64,000 bases of DNA from Sistotremastrum niveocremeum HHB9708 (taxonomy: Eukaryota; Basidiomycota; Agaricomycetes; Sistotremastrales; Sistotremastraceae): the NCBI GenBank assembly GCA_001630475.1, contig KV419436.1:54165-118164 (forward strand), read 5' to 3'. The notes beneath the pieces are model-generated. The model had not been told where the DNA came from, did no database searches, and saw only the letters and a list, made by a program, of their open reading frames with translations. The position numbers and the translations under genes are program-made. This document shows, piece after piece, positions 37,176 through 50,163 of this stretch (its first letter is position 1; each line of letters opens with the position of its first letter).

Positions 37176-38715
37176 ATGTTACGAGCAGCATTATCTGTAT
37201 ACCGCTCTTTCAGACCGAGAGCGTCAGCCGTCAGACTGAACTCAGTTCGACCATTCTCGTCAACTCGACCACATCAAGCAAGATATGTCCGCTTTAATGA
37301 GACATCTCAGTCAAGTAGAGATTGGAGGCCATCGACGTGGGACAGGCAAAGTCGAATATTGGGAGGAGTCGGACTAGTTGCCGTGACTTACTACGTCTAT
37401 CAGTGAGTCCTCTAGCCGTCTCTGGAATCACTCGCAGTGGCCTGATTTATCTTTATCTACCAGCCTCGAGCAAGTTCCAGAGACTGGGAGGTGGAGGTTC
37501 ATGGATATCTCACCGGGTGCTGAGCGCAAGGTTAGACCTCATCGTTATCATATCTACCATCTTTACCTTATCACTATTTTCAGCTAGCCGAACAAACCCA
37601 TGCTCAACTTCTCCAAGAATACAGAGGAAAGATCCTACCTCCGAATCACCCCCTCACTCTCCAAGTCAAGAAGATCGTTACCCGTCTTTTAGAAGCATCA
37701 GATCTCGGCCACATCAAAGCCGACGCAGGTACCGGGACCTTTGGCGAGGTTCTGCAAGATCTCTGGCATAGTCCTTCGGGATCACCAGATATGGCCTCTG
37801 CTCCTTCTCCTCCAACTTCAGCGCGTAATCCTGCGGAGTGGAATGTGATGGTGGTCAACGATCCAAAAATCGTCAATGCGATGGCTACTTTCGGTGTGCG
37901 ACGCGTCTCTCGTTCATCCATCCGATGCTGATCTCGTGCATAGGTAGTATAGTCGTCTTCACCGGAATTCTTCCCATATGCCAAGATGAGAATGTACTCG
38001 CAGCCGTATTAGGACATGGTGAGCATCGTCTCACTATTCTCACATTGGGCTTTACCGAGACTCTTCAGAGATCGCACACGCAGTAGCGCGACATCCTTCG
38101 GAATCTCTATCTTATGGAAAGGTCCTCTTCCTGATCAGCTACCTCCTTGAGATTGCCGGACTCAGCTTCGGCTTCGGTCAAATTCTCACCAGCCTCGTTC
38201 TCCAGTCGGTCATTCCCAGCTTCTTCGAATAATCATCCTAAATCCTGTGTGTCAGACTTCCGAATTCGAGAACACATGAACTGGAGGCAGATAAGCTTGG
38301 TCTTTTCTATTCGGCGAGAGCATGCTACGACCCTCGTGGCGCACCGGAGTACGTTCTTGGCCGTTTCCCCCTCTCAAGCGTAGCTGAGCACACACCATAA
38401 GACTGCAATCAAGATTGAGCAATCTGGAGAAACATAAGAAAGGTGGTTTTGACCTCGGATTCTTGAGCACACACCCGACTTCAGAAGTACGAATAAAGGT
38501 GCGAATTAATCTTTTCCGACGTCGAACGAATTGCTCAAGCTGCGTATCAGGCTCTTGAACGTCTTCTTCCCGACGCAGATTCAATACGTGCTTCATCAGA
38601 GCGATGTAGCGGGATGGAAGAAGCATTAGGCGCCTTCCGGAACGTTAGCAGAGAAGGTATACTCGGTCGATTGCAACATCCTGGAGGTCGAGCTGTCGAT
38701 ATTTGGACTACATAA
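37176..38715 (+). CDS. OMA1: OMA1-type mitochondrial M48 metalloprotease
   Basis: Eight exons: 37176-37402, 37464-37530, 37584-37893, 37944-38018, 38069-38204, 38256-38348, 38402-38498 and 38551-38715, giving 389 residues. The N-terminus is Arg/Ser-rich and lacks acidic residues (MLRAALSVYRSFRPRAS), a good mitochondrial presequence, followed by one membrane segment (ILGGVGLVAVTYYVY). The zinc site is HEIAH (H226, E227, H230), with a third ligand probably E280 in RTHELEAD. VFTGILPICQDENVLAAVLG and FLSTHPTSEVRI are family signatures. OMA1 is an inner-membrane protease that acts in stress quality control and on dynamin-like GTPases. The gene is convergent with the BIR-CK1 gene, 247 bp apart. Exon 5 to 6 uses a GTCGGT donor, the least typical one. 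Confidence 0.92.
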
Positions 38716-38962
38716 TAATTCAATTTTTACTGGTGATATGACTTCGTGGATTTCAGTAATGTCGCGAGTGTCGGATGCGAAGTTAAGGGGAATACCATAC
38801 TCAATCATGGAGAATGCAAGACGATATAAGTTATTGGGCGGAGGCTTGCTCCGCAATGATATCAAGCGATACAAAGCGACAAGAAACAATATACAAAACA
38901 ACAACTAAGATCAGTAATAGTTAAAAGCATCGGTGGAAAGCCTCGACCCACAACCCACAAGC

Positions 38963-41307
38963 TTAGCGTTCCCAATCAAAGCATTCTCCCAATCCAACTC
39001 CCTTCCGCTCGGCGAGAGCCGATAACGTCGCTCTCAGATAGTTATAATCGGGTCTTTGGTCGAACCTCAGAGAGCGGATGTACCAGAGACACTGATAGAA
39101 TTCCGGTTCGTAGTAAGCGCCCATCGAGAAATTCAACGCTTGGATGGACGTGAGCTTGGTGACGTATATCATGTTTGATTCCGGGGGATTCTCGAAACGC
39201 CGCCATGGGAGGTCACCGGTGAGGAAATCGAGTAGGACGTAGAAGACTGCTTCTAAGTCGTCTCGTCGGGCAGGTTCTGTTGTGAGAGTTCAATCAGCCA
39301 GTCAAGACAAACTGGCTTGAGAACTCACCGACTCCCAAGTGCACGTTTACGCTGGCGTATCTCATGTTGCCAACGAAACCACGTCCATCACGATAGGGGA
39401 TGTGCATCCATTCTTCGTTTCGATAGACCTTCGAGAGTCCGAAGTCGATCAGGTACAGAGTTCGAGAATTCTTGCCGGTCCCCATCACGAAATTGTCAGG
39501 TTTAATATCTCGGTGACTACATTCGTCAGAATTTGCTGCTATAGAAGAAAAGTCAGATATACACTCACATGATACGCTGGTCATGGATCCACTCGAGCCG
39601 GTCGATCTGGAATGAGTTGAGTAGCGAAATATACATCGAGCTTTGCACTTACCATCTGTTGCACCAACATCAACGTTGTACCAAGGGACAATTGATGCTT
39701 CTGAGCCCGGAACAGGCTCGTCAAGCTTGATCCCAGCAGCGGTAAGACAAGAGCCCGATAGATCCCCTCGTGCGATCCTCCCCATATCATCTCGGGTATT
39801 CCAACGGGGAAAGCCTTCCCACCCATCCCTCTCCGCAGGGTCCGATACACATCAATCTCATAACGAAGAGACGCGTATTCCGCGTTATAAGGCTCGAGTT
39901 TGACGGCCACGAGCTTAGAATGCTTCGTATCGTCCGCTCGGTAGACTTGGCCGAAAGCTCCGTTGCCCAGTTTATCGATGAGCTTATACCGATTGTCGAG
40001 AACGAGTTTGAGGTTTGGTGGGAATAGCGTGTCTTGCTTCGATTCTGTCAGTTTGGGAGGTTCCTGTACGATGAATCGCGTCAGTTGCGAGGTTAACGCG
40101 TAATTAAGATAGTCGTACGCGTGGCTTAACAGGCTCTTTGGGAGCGTACGGACGCGCTGCATTGAGTTTTTTGGTATTGGGGTCAATGTTCTTCAGCGGC
40201 TGTACCTGTAATGCAGCCGCCGAAGGTCGTCCTCGTTTTCTAGCCTGCTTTGTCGCGGGCTTGGCCGTCTTCGTCTTTTCTTCGACGACGGCAGCGGGTG
40301 CCACATCCTCCTTTTGTTTCTTGGTACCGGCAGTCTTCCTCTTCGTTTTCGGTTTCGCATCTGGTTCCCCGTTTTCAGGAACGGTGTTGAGGGGTGTTAA
40401 GGGTTGTTGCTGTTGGCTGGTTCTCCGCATCGATCTAGTGACGCGTTTGTTCTGATTTTCGGCTCCTGAGCCTTCGTCGGAGGCTGGAGACTCAGGGGTA
40501 TTGAGAGCGATTATGAAAGCGCAGGTTTTTGCAGCGGGTCGACGCAAATGTTCATGTCTGAAAGACGACATTATTTCAAAGATTGGATCGCTAGATTTAA
40601 GGATCTTACAGTGGATCGTCGGTAGATTCCCAGCCAGATAAGGTTGTTTCGCAGTAGAGACACGTTGCTGTATCGTCTTCCGGACTGTCGATCTCGGGTT
40701 GAAAGATGAAGCCTGCCGCTGCCATCTAATATGACAGCGATCGTGATACTGGGTGAGCCTTCGCGAGAAGAGACAATGACGTTCCCGACATACCTTCTTG
40801 GAGTTCGCTCCGTGTTTCTTTCGACCATCATGTGGCCACCATTTCCGCTTCCCTCCTGGACCATAAGTAGCTAGACGCGCCTCGTATAGGATATTGGAGG
40901 TTGGGGATATCTTGGTTGACGGCGAACTGGACGAAACATGAAAGCTGAGAACAGTATCTGCAGATGATGTATTTCCGAACTCACCTTTCGACCACGTCGC
41001 TTCCCGCTACAGCGAAATTTAATACCACCCAAGGACATTTTGGGCATTTCTCGGCGTGTATCTTGAAAGGATCATCGTGTTCCTCCCATTCAGCCAGTTC
41101 CTTGCCACACATAAAGCAGCAGACGTTATCCGGGTCGTAAGGGGATGGATTGTGGTAGAAGCCTGCATCAGCGAGTGTCTCCGGGTTGGCACCGAACTTT
41201 TGAGGATGAGGCCATGCTACGGTATCGCGAGGTATAATGGAGGGAGTTTGGCCATCGACTAGGGTTTCAACGTTGAAGGATGCATAACGAGCAGCGAAGC
41301 TATGCAT
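38963..41307 (-). CDS. Two-BIR survivin-like protein fused to a casein kinase 1 domain
   Basis: Eight exons on the minus strand: 40985-41307, 40794-40944, 40610-40725, 40131-40557, 39653-40063, 39569-39606, 39329-39516 and 38963-39276. They give 655 residues in frame. BIR1 has C64, C67, H84 and C91; BIR2 has C180, C183, H200 and C209 (CLYCETTLSGWESTDDP). A Lys/Arg-rich linker (about 210-339, with ARKRGRPS) follows. The kinase starts near residue 365: glycine loop GNGAFG at 372, Lys394, HRDIKPDN at 490, IDFG at 512 and ARRDDLEA, all casein kinase 1 features. Fungal Bir1 serves the chromosomal passenger complex; CK1 phosphorylates many cell-cycle and kinetochore targets. The join uses a 67-nt intron (40064-40130, GTTAAG donor, TACAG acceptor). 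Retaining it stops the protein after the BIR part. Two overlapping separate genes remain an alternative. Confidence 0.75.
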
Positions 41308-43021
41308 GGTTTAGGTCTGTAGGTTGTCGACTGTCGATTTTGAGGTTTACTGTAACGGATTCTTGATGAATGGATGCTTGAGTGATGGTGGCTTTCCAGA
41401 TTTCTGTCGCGGGTGTCTTGTTATCTTGCTGCTGTGCGACCGTCGTTGAGTAGTCTGCGCGTTATCGATATCGCTGGTCTTGTTGCATGCGAGGCGCAGG
41501 ATTACAAGACCAACTGGGACCAAACAAGGGACAACGCGTCAGATCACGTGTCACATCCGTCTTGTTTTCGGAGTTACCGTATCGAGGATACCTTCACGTC
41601 AACTCCATTACGAGATCCTCCCCAGTCAACTCCCTTGACATGCACCGCAAGTCTACGGTCATGATCATTTCAAGGCCATCTCAAGATTGAGACAGATTCT
41701 TATTGTAGAACATCGGATCGCGCCAGCTGTTTCGTACGTCCTTTCGGTGCGCCCGTGTTCGCAGCACATTACAGCATTGCAGTTTCTCAGCAAGACCCTG
41801 CTCGGACTCTGCGTGTACAACGAAGAGCGATTTCAAAATCCAGATTCAAGCTGCTGCGAGGAATGCCGAGTGTATTCGTATCTGCTGCGTCCCCCAATCG
41901 CAGTCTTGATTGGTCCGATGGCTACAGACCTGACTCGGTGATCAAACACCTCGCCCTCTAACTGCCTGTGCTTTCCCTGAACTATTCCCGATTCGACAAT
42001 ATTCTCTCGATGGAACCCTTTGTCTCTCATTGGTCCCACTCCTCTCCCTCGACCACTCAGGGACGTTTCAAGTTCCTGGTGTAAACGTTTCATGAACACT
42101 CATTTGCTGGCATCGATCGAAAATTCGTCTGGTCGCGGAGAACAAGTACCGCTTCTTTGGATCATCGACGAAACGCGAGTTCTGGGAGTTCAGAAGCACA
42201 CGATCGAGCCATCACCATAGCGCTCACGAAGGCTTCTTGTTTCCGTCGATCACCTTGAATCTACGGACGGAATGGCATGGGACTCCGATGAAACATCGAA
42301 GTAAGGTACGGTTGCACGTCTTGGCTTGCCATCTGGAATAATATTCCTACTCGGATTTCCCGTCACGCAAGCCGTCATATCCAAACATTCTAAATTGCGT
42401 ATTTCCAGTCCCTCAGCAAACTCAGCGATTGAGTCAAGGATCGAGTGCCTGAGCGGATCGACCCACAGCGTAGGTAACTATAACAGACGGGACTCGTGAC
42501 CCCGCGATCGCCACAATTCGGAGCCTTCTTAGACTTTGCCTTACTTCTCCGAGATGGAATAAAATTGAGACAGCATACGTAAGGGGCGCAGTGTATTTGT
42601 CAGCTCCGAAATGCAAAAAAGATTAGATCGTTCGGACTCGGACTTGTATGGGAGCTCTGAATGACTTGAGTCTCATTAATCTCGGATTGAATCTCGCAGA
42701 CGCTTGCGTTAGGGCAACCCGGATTGAGCGAGCGCGAGAATGTCCGATGCTCGGCTCCGCTCGGAACCGCGTACGTTGCTTACTGCTCGACGAAGTAAGA
42801 ACTGAAGGGCTTTCTAGTTGTGACTATCAATAATAATCGAGTCCGTGCATGATACAGGTTGAAATACATATGGCAGAGTAGGTACATACTGAAAGAAATT
42901 ATGGACTCAATAGATGAACTTTGGTTCACAACGACAGGAAATTGGGGGCTTGAGAAAATGCGTCCATATTATTCTATAAACTGATGAACACAAAGAAGGC
43001 TGTGATGTCGGATGTCGCAGA
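41308..43021. other. No recognised gene
   Basis: The upstream region of the BIR-CK1 gene lies at the low end and the 3' region of the Zn2Cys6 gene at the high end. Short frames on both strands match nothing I know. Confidence 0.4.
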
Positions 43022-45168
43022 TCAGTACGAGCTCGCGTTGTGCAGTTCGATCTTGCGGAGAATCAAGTCTACAAGGTCCATGCATGAGTCAGAGACGCTC
43101 CAGGCAGATATGATGACATCGACACGAACCAACGATAGGAAAGAACTGTGCAAGCTTGCGAGTGGCGCCAATGACGCTCTGCAACTCCTGTTCGACGTCT
43201 TCAAGAAGACTCCCCGGATCGATCAATGCAGCCGACAATCTGATCGTGGAACGTTCTCGAATGAACACGGCTGCGGCGGACATCCAACAAGACTGTGAAA
43301 CAGATTAGACTAGGCTGGAATGAAAGAATGAGATCGTCATACGCCTAGGATCGGATCGAGATATTGAAATTGGCGGGTGCGAATGGTGCGGATGACTTCA
43401 CGTATTCCACGGGCAGCTTCAAGACTCTTCGCATGGATGTTGATATCGGCCGTTGCAAACGGATGATATAGATGTATGATAGCGGTCCTGAGAAGTGTAT
43501 GAACGACAACGAGGCGGAGGTCGATTTCGGACGCGGAAGGTCCCGTAATGGCGGGAATGGTGGCTAGAAATTGCTCAATCGCGTTTTGGAATTTAATGTA
43601 GTCATCCCAGTGACGGTCGTCGGATGCATCTATAACCAAAGAGAAGTGAGACAAGATCAGCATAGAGTATAAATATTATCCACCTTGTATCAGCAGAGCA
43701 AGACTCGAGGCCTTTTCGAACAGTGCAGCGCTCTTCACAAGTAGAACCTCAATATTGTTTGATGCAGCAACGCCAGGATTATCGAAAAAGTTACTGATGG
43801 TACTTCCCGCGGTCACCTGGAATGATAGTCAGACATGGTCATCGCTTCGAATTGGATTGCTTACCTGTTGTCCTTCCTCCCCGGGAAATTGGGTAGTGAT
43901 AGCAGAAGCTTGAGTGAAATTTTCACTCAACCCCGGAGACATGCCGATGGCGACGCTCCAACACCGATCGAGGTAAAATACCTGCCAGAAAATTCGCATC
44001 CTCAGAACCCTCTCTGCAGGAGTCCGGACTGGTCCGAGCCTCGTATCTCGAACAGTCGAAAAGTTTGTTTCGGTCACATAAGGTTTGTCGATCTGGTGTA
44101 TACCACATTGGAGAACAAGAGTGACCGCCGCGCTAGCGTGGTAGTGTCCTTCCAGGAGGCGGCCATTGATGAAGAAATATAGTGCGAGTATACATGACGC
44201 AATAATCGCGTCAAGGACACTTTCTCCTCGTGCCAATCCCGATGACAGAGCTTGCAGGGAAGACGGCAGAAAGGAGGTTTCGAGATGAGAAGATGAGAAT
44301 CGGGCTCCAACCATGTAGATGGCATTTTTGAGGCTTGGAGAAAGGACTTCAAATACGTCAGGGAAGCGTATCAGGGGACAGAATTGATATCGATGAGCCA
44401 GAAAAGCGGCAGCCCTAAATTACATGTGATCAGATCGGTACGAGTAAAAGCAAATTTGACCCACAATGGCTGAAGATGGCCGGGGCTGAAATCTTGTGTG
44501 TCGAAAGATTGAACAGCCGAAACTTGTGTTAGCGATGGCACTAACGCCTGAGCGTCTACAGAACTGATTGGCAACGAGGTGTTGAGCCCGAGCGCCATCT
44601 CGCTGAATAAAGCCGTTAACGCCGGATCTGCGGGCGGCGTCCCTGAATCTACAAAGATCGGGCTCAGTAAACATGCAAGGGAAACCCGAAGAGATTTCCC
44701 GAACCCGGATTCGCGGCTGATGCAAGATCTTGCGGAAGAAAGGAATCACATGTCAATAAACAAGTAGCCGAACATTGGAAATACCTCACCTCGAATCCTA
44801 GCTTCCCCCTCCAGCTGGCGGAGACGACTCTCTAATTGATCAACCTGTTCGGCCAGGATACGGTGACGACTCTTGTGTTCTCCATCATCATATTGACAGT
44901 CATCTTCTTGGCGGGCGCGCTTGCATTGTGTGCAGAACGGCTTTTTACCGTCACATTTCTGTCAAGAACAGTCAGTGTGACTCATAGAAATCTCGGGGAA
45001 AACGCCACCATTTTCTTTCTCCTGTCATGGATGGGTACGAGGTCAGCCGATGACGACAATGTCAGAAAATAACGTGACCGACCTGCATGCGAGACAGGCC
45101 GCTCCTCTTTGAAGAACGGTGGGGATCTCGTCTTGGAAGGCGGATGAAGAAGGTTCGCTGGAGCTCAT
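43022..45168 (-). CDS. Zn2Cys6 transcription factor with fungal-specific regulatory domain
   Basis: Nine exons on the minus strand: 45083-45168, 45009-45021, 44790-44958, 44465-44648, 43865-44414, 43684-43816, 43343-43629, 43130-43292 and 43022-43068, giving 543 residues. The zinc cluster is C-x2-C-x6-C-x6-C-x2-C-x8-C (CLACRRKKMKCDGKKPFCTQ...), encoded across three exons, the middle one only 13 nt. A short coiled coil (LAEQVDQLESRLRQLEGEA) should dimerise it. The middle part contains FWQVFYLDRCWSVAIG and ALYFFINGRLLEGHYHAS, typical of the fungal_trans domain. The C-terminus ends in NASSY. It is a nuclear DNA-binding regulator with unknown targets. A paralogue lies 2.5 kb away on the same strand. 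Confidence 0.92.
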
Positions 45169-47670
45169 AACTAGACGGGGGGTGGGTATGCATCCTCTTG
45201 GAGCCCAGGACGTAGCCTATATATCTTGCTGGCGGGCCTGTTGTCGGTTGAGAACAGAGATATGGCATTGCGGTCGGCTCCATGAATCAAATGGCGGCCT
45301 TTCCTGTTATGTAATTACACACGGTCCGGGAGCAGGAACAGAGCCATCGAGCCTGAGTGCGACTGCGAGCCGGAAACGCGCAAGCATCGTCAACCAAGAT
45401 GAGTGATGCCATGAAAGATCGGAGTCTCAATTCCGTGCCTCAGGTGTTTAGCGCGTCATCGTGAGAAACCTCCTTCGATATGGCTCAGATTGCTCGCACG
45501 GACCTGCAACTCATCCGCACTCTGACTGGGTTGACCCATCTGTTGATCGCAAATAACACCACTCGAACATCTTCAAAAATTTCTTGTGTATCAGATTTTG
45601 ACCTCAATCCTTTCCGTTTTGTATAAATCTGCGATATTCGGCCAAAACCCCGACTCGGACTTCTCTTTCGAAGAGCATTTTCAAAAAAAAATAAAAAAAT
45701 AGCGGGGGACGACGGAGGCATGGAGACTTTTCTGGCATGCCTCAGAGACAATTTGTCTTTTCTTAATCCAAGCAGCACGAAGCCCGAGACCACCATCCTC
45801 ATGCGGGCCTGTCTTCGCTTCGATATCACGATCGCGATCTACAAAATTTGTCTTCTATGAAGTCATCTAACAGAAGTTGAACCGGGAGCTGATCGCGTCA
45901 CTTCGGGCTATTGATACTGTGGGCTCTATCGATCTTGTAAGAACGAGTCAGAGGCAGCGTGATATTCGTGCACATACACAGCCATTTGTTGGAGACGTGG
46001 ACAAACGGTTTTCTCCTCGATGCCTGCGGAACCTTCATTAGGCTTTAGTTTCAAGATGTTCGCAATGCAAATCGTACGAGTCATTTTCCCTCTCGTCTCA
46101 CACAGACTTGTCGAGAGTCGAGACCCTATGCCAGTGCCACATCGATCCGTGTGATGATCAAGATCCACGGTAGACTCAGCCACTTATTACCCCTTGAGAT
46201 GCGCCTGGTTCTTGAACAGAGGATGCCAATTTTTCGTAGTCGCGAATGTAGGCTCTGGAGGAGGACATTGAGCTCAATCGAGACGAAATTATCCACGAGA
46301 TCTCAGCGCACTCAGTTTTGTGAACTTATTATAACCATGATTGAGTCTCGCAGGCGCATCAGGGCTATTGAATAGAGCCAGGAGAGTAAGATTCCTCCAT
46401 AGCATAGCCGCTGCTTGTCGAGTACCCGCAATCAGCAATGCAGGCCCAAGAAGCTGAGAAAGGAAAATAACGGCTATTGATGACTAAGCGGCACTCGGAC
46501 TCAGACGGTCATGATATCTAGGGTTCTCCAGCGTTGTTTTGTTATGAAAAGAAAATGCTAGAAAATTCAGAACACTTCTCTCGAATGCCAAATAGGTATA
46601 TCCTGCTGGATTTTGTGATTTTGAAACGTGAGAAATTTTCTGGATACCAGGATGCAGGATCGAGCAGCTCCAAGGCCCTCAAGCGAGGATTGGGTCATAT
46701 TGGTGACGAACCCGAAGAATACCTCCGGTATGCTCTGAGCTGTGTTGCAAGATCCAATGACATCTCCCTACATTCTCATCGCCACTCCTTAACCCCCCGA
46801 TTAACGCTCGGGCGCATCCAGAACCATCTGGGATGTCGACGACTCAAGGGCAACTCCAATAGATGATGAGGTGCCTGAGAAGCTAGCATCGAGAATCCAG
46901 GTGATGAGGCGCCATCCATGTTTATTTTCTGTCCGCAGTGTTTCATCTGAGTTCGTTATAGTATGAGATAAGGTCAAAACAACATAGCCGTCTCCCTTGA
47001 AGGACGCGACAGTGCTTGCAACCATGCTACACTTGAAAAGTGGTGATTGACGGCTAAGCGAGGCGCCCTTTCAGATCTTCATCATGTCTCTGAATATTCC
47101 TCGATCACTGCTTGCAAGACATCAGGATGCAGCTGCGAAGTTTGAGGGGAAAGCGATGCTCGAGTGGCCTGCGGGATGAATTACGAGTCAACATGCCGGA
47201 GGAACGGTAATAGCGCTTTTCAGCGAGGTCTGAAGTCTCTTAGGATTCCTGACGCACACCATAATCCGCAGGCTCCAGGGTGATGTTCTTTAAATGGTTT
47301 AATGAATTCTGGAGTGGCAGTCGTAGTGCTTTGTATTCGAGCCCGTACTTTGGCTCAAACGCGGACCATAGCTCCTGCCGGAGGTAAATGGCATGACTTC
47401 GAAGGCATGACGACGATCGAAGGTGGACTCGTCGCTTATTTTCATCTTGGATCGTACGAAAAGCTAGGCCATCGGACATGAAGTTCATAGCGATTGGCAG
47501 ACAAACCGTGAACATGATACATGCATTAAGGGTGACAATCATATGGTACTCTATAATTCTAGGGCTTTAAAATCTGGACAAGGTCGTGGTAGAGCGGTAG
47601 CTGCGTCAGAAATTCCTATCTAGAAGCCTCCTGCTGGGAGAATAGATGACTGCATCCCGGTCAGGTTGGC
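45169..47670. other. Spacer between the two Zn2Cys6 genes
   Basis: About 2.5 kb with no gene I can support. An A-rich run lies near 45684-45702. A minus-strand open frame at 47240-47542 (ELWSAFEPKYGLEYKALRLP) is protein-like but unrecognised. The promoter of the 43.0-45.2 kb gene lies at the low end. Confidence 0.4.
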
Positions 47671-50163
47671 TTAGAAGGACGACGCGTTGTACTCTTCAAC
47701 CTTCTGTACCAGAACGACTGTTGGGAGAGCAAGAGGTGTTCGTTAGCCTTGAGGCTCCAGGTGGGCAAAAGGAAGCAAAGCCAAAGCGGGCAGACGGTCG
47801 AAAGGGGGGGCAATTTCACACTAGCAACTTACCAACGATCGGAAACACCGCTGCAAGGTTCCTCATCGCGCGGAGTATGGTCTGAAACTCTCTCTCAACC
47901 TCCTCAAGCACGCTGTTGTCGGACGCTACGAAAGATGAGGTGACACGGATGGCAGACATCTCACGAATGAAAACAGCGGCACTGGACATCCAGCAAGTCT
48001 GATGGGGGAAACGTTGTCAGTTTTTCCCGGAACATACCGAGAAGAAAAGTGGGGTGATGAGTGGTTCGAAAGTGCCGTAAAGTAACATGGGAACTTACCC
48101 CTAAGATAGGGTCGAGCATATCGAAACTTATCCCGCCTGTTTCAATACCCGTGATGATCCTCAAAACTCGACGCGCGGCAGCCAAGCTCTTTGTGTGAAC
48201 ACTTGGGTCGTTGTTCACGAACGGATGATGGAGATGAATAGTCGAAACGTGTAGAAGAGTGTGAATGAGGATCAGTCGCCAATCGTTCTGACTACGAGGT
48301 GGTGTGTCTCGCGGCAACGGGGCGGAACTTGATGAAGTACCAGAACCTGAGATCGTGAAGAACCTAGGGCCGGCGACGGACGGCGGAAGTGGTATATTGA
48401 TGAGAGGTACCACTGCCGAGAGCCTGGTTATGGTTAACTCCACCTCTTCGAATTCCGTCCAGAAGGAGTCAGAGGAGGTAAAGTCGAGGCCTTCCTCGTT
48501 GACCTGGACGGCAAGACGAGAGGCCCGCTCAAAAACAGCCGCAGCTTGGGCCTGAAGTGCCTCGATGTTCGTAGGCAGATCTGCGGAAGCATTGGCGTCA
48601 TATAGCCTCCGGAGGGAATTGTTTCTCTAAAAGATAGAATAAAATCAAGGGGATAAGTATGTGACGTCACACGACAAACAAAGCCAAAGACTCACGACGG
48701 TCTGCAGAATATTCTGCTGGCCTGGCCACGGTGTTAGAATCTCCGTGTCAGGAGTTGTGCCATCATTCAAGGCCGGTAGACTCCCAACGGCGACACTCCA
48801 ACACCTATCCAGATAGAAAACTTGCCAAAATACACGGATCCTACGCTCCCTTTCTTCTGCATCTCTCGGAGGAGGAAGTCGAAGAGCGCCTTCGGCCCAT
48901 GTAGCCCATGGACTGGAGCTTGGTCTCGCAGATCCCTGAGGAGGGACCGAAGGTGCGTCAATCTCCTCGATTTGATGAAGTCGGCACTGCAGAGCCATCG
49001 CAACAGCAGCACTCGAGTGATATCGTCCTTCAGTGAGCCGTCCATTGACGTAGAAATATAGTGCAAGTAAACCGGATGCACTGATAGTATCGATCAGGTC
49101 GTCGGCTCGTGAGAGCGAGTCGGACAAAGAACGAAGAGTTGCTGAGAGAAATCGAGGTGTGTTCGGACTTCCTTGTAAGAATGAAGCTATCAAGAACGCA
49201 GCATTCCGCAACGCAGGATCATTGGATCTGAATGGGTTGGCCGATGGGCCTGAGATAGGGCCGAGCTGATAACCGTGCTGTATGAATAGGCTTTTCCTGC
49301 AATTCGTATGTCGTCAACATCGATTCGTATGAACCCTCAGTGACTGAGACACTCACAGTTGATCCAGAAAAGCAGCACCAAATTGTCCTTGCGGACTTAA
49401 TTGCGGCGAGGGAGAATATATCGCGGGATTATCGTCAGGTGTGTCGACGGGGCTCCGAATATTCAGGTTGAGAGATAGGTTCCGTGTAGACGATAACGAC
49501 CCAGGCGGCGCGGGAGGCCTGGAAGGGACGGGTCCAGGAGGCAAGAAAAACGCCGACGGCTCTAAATCTGCAGGAGACAATTGCGACGATGACCTGGTGG
49601 GACGGGTCGAAGGGCCTGCGACGGGCAAAGGCTGAGGGTTAGAGGGTTGCCTTCGAGGGGATAGAGGGCGTCCGGGAATTCTACTGCTGGAGCCAGCTAA
49701 GATGAAGAAATTAGTGAGTGATTCCACATAATAATGAATTCGAGCGGATTCACCAGGGGCACTCCCAGAGCCGGTTGTCGCCTCGATTTCCAGCTCCCGA
49801 ACACGGTTCTCCAGGGCGGCAACCTGTTCGGTGAGCATTCGATGCTTGCTCTTATGCGTTCCATCGTCATATTGACAACTATCTTCACGGCGAGCCCTTT
49901 CGCAAGGTGTACAGAAGGGCCGGCGACGGTCGCATCTCTGATGTCTCAAGCGATAAGACGTCAATAACATAAAACAAAGGACTATGACGCACAATTTTCA
50001 TTTCCCTGATTCAGACATGGAACGAAAATATTCGCGTCAGTGAACGAAGTCAGATAGGAAACTAAGACAATGAAGAATACCGGCAAGAGCGACATGCTGT
50101 CCCTCGCGAAATAATAGGTGGTTCGAGCACGATGTTTTCGTCTTGATGCTCAGGAGCTTGCAT
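47671..50163 (-). CDS. Zn2Cys6 transcription factor, paralogue of the 43-45 kb gene
   Basis: Eight exons on the minus strand: 50081-50163, 49993-50005, 49754-49937, 49357-49696, 48696-49296, 48099-48626, 47833-47998 and 47671-47717, giving 653 residues. The zinc cluster (CRSCREMKIRCDRRRPFCTP...) again uses a 13-nt second exon. A coiled coil (LTEQVAALENRVRELEIEA) follows. A Pro/Ser-rich insert of about 110 residues is absent from the paralogue. The regulatory domain has VFWQVFYLDRCWSVAVG, ALYFYVNGRLTEGRYHSS and TCWMSSAAVFIREM; the C-terminus ends VQKVEEYNASSF. Targets are unknown. Intron 49697-49753 is 57 nt and stop-free, so its retention would add 19 residues. Confidence 0.92.

Noticed and set aside
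45485-45829. 114-codon minus-strand frame between the Zn2Cys6 genes
   Set aside because: Crosses an A/T homopolymer tract and shows no known domain.
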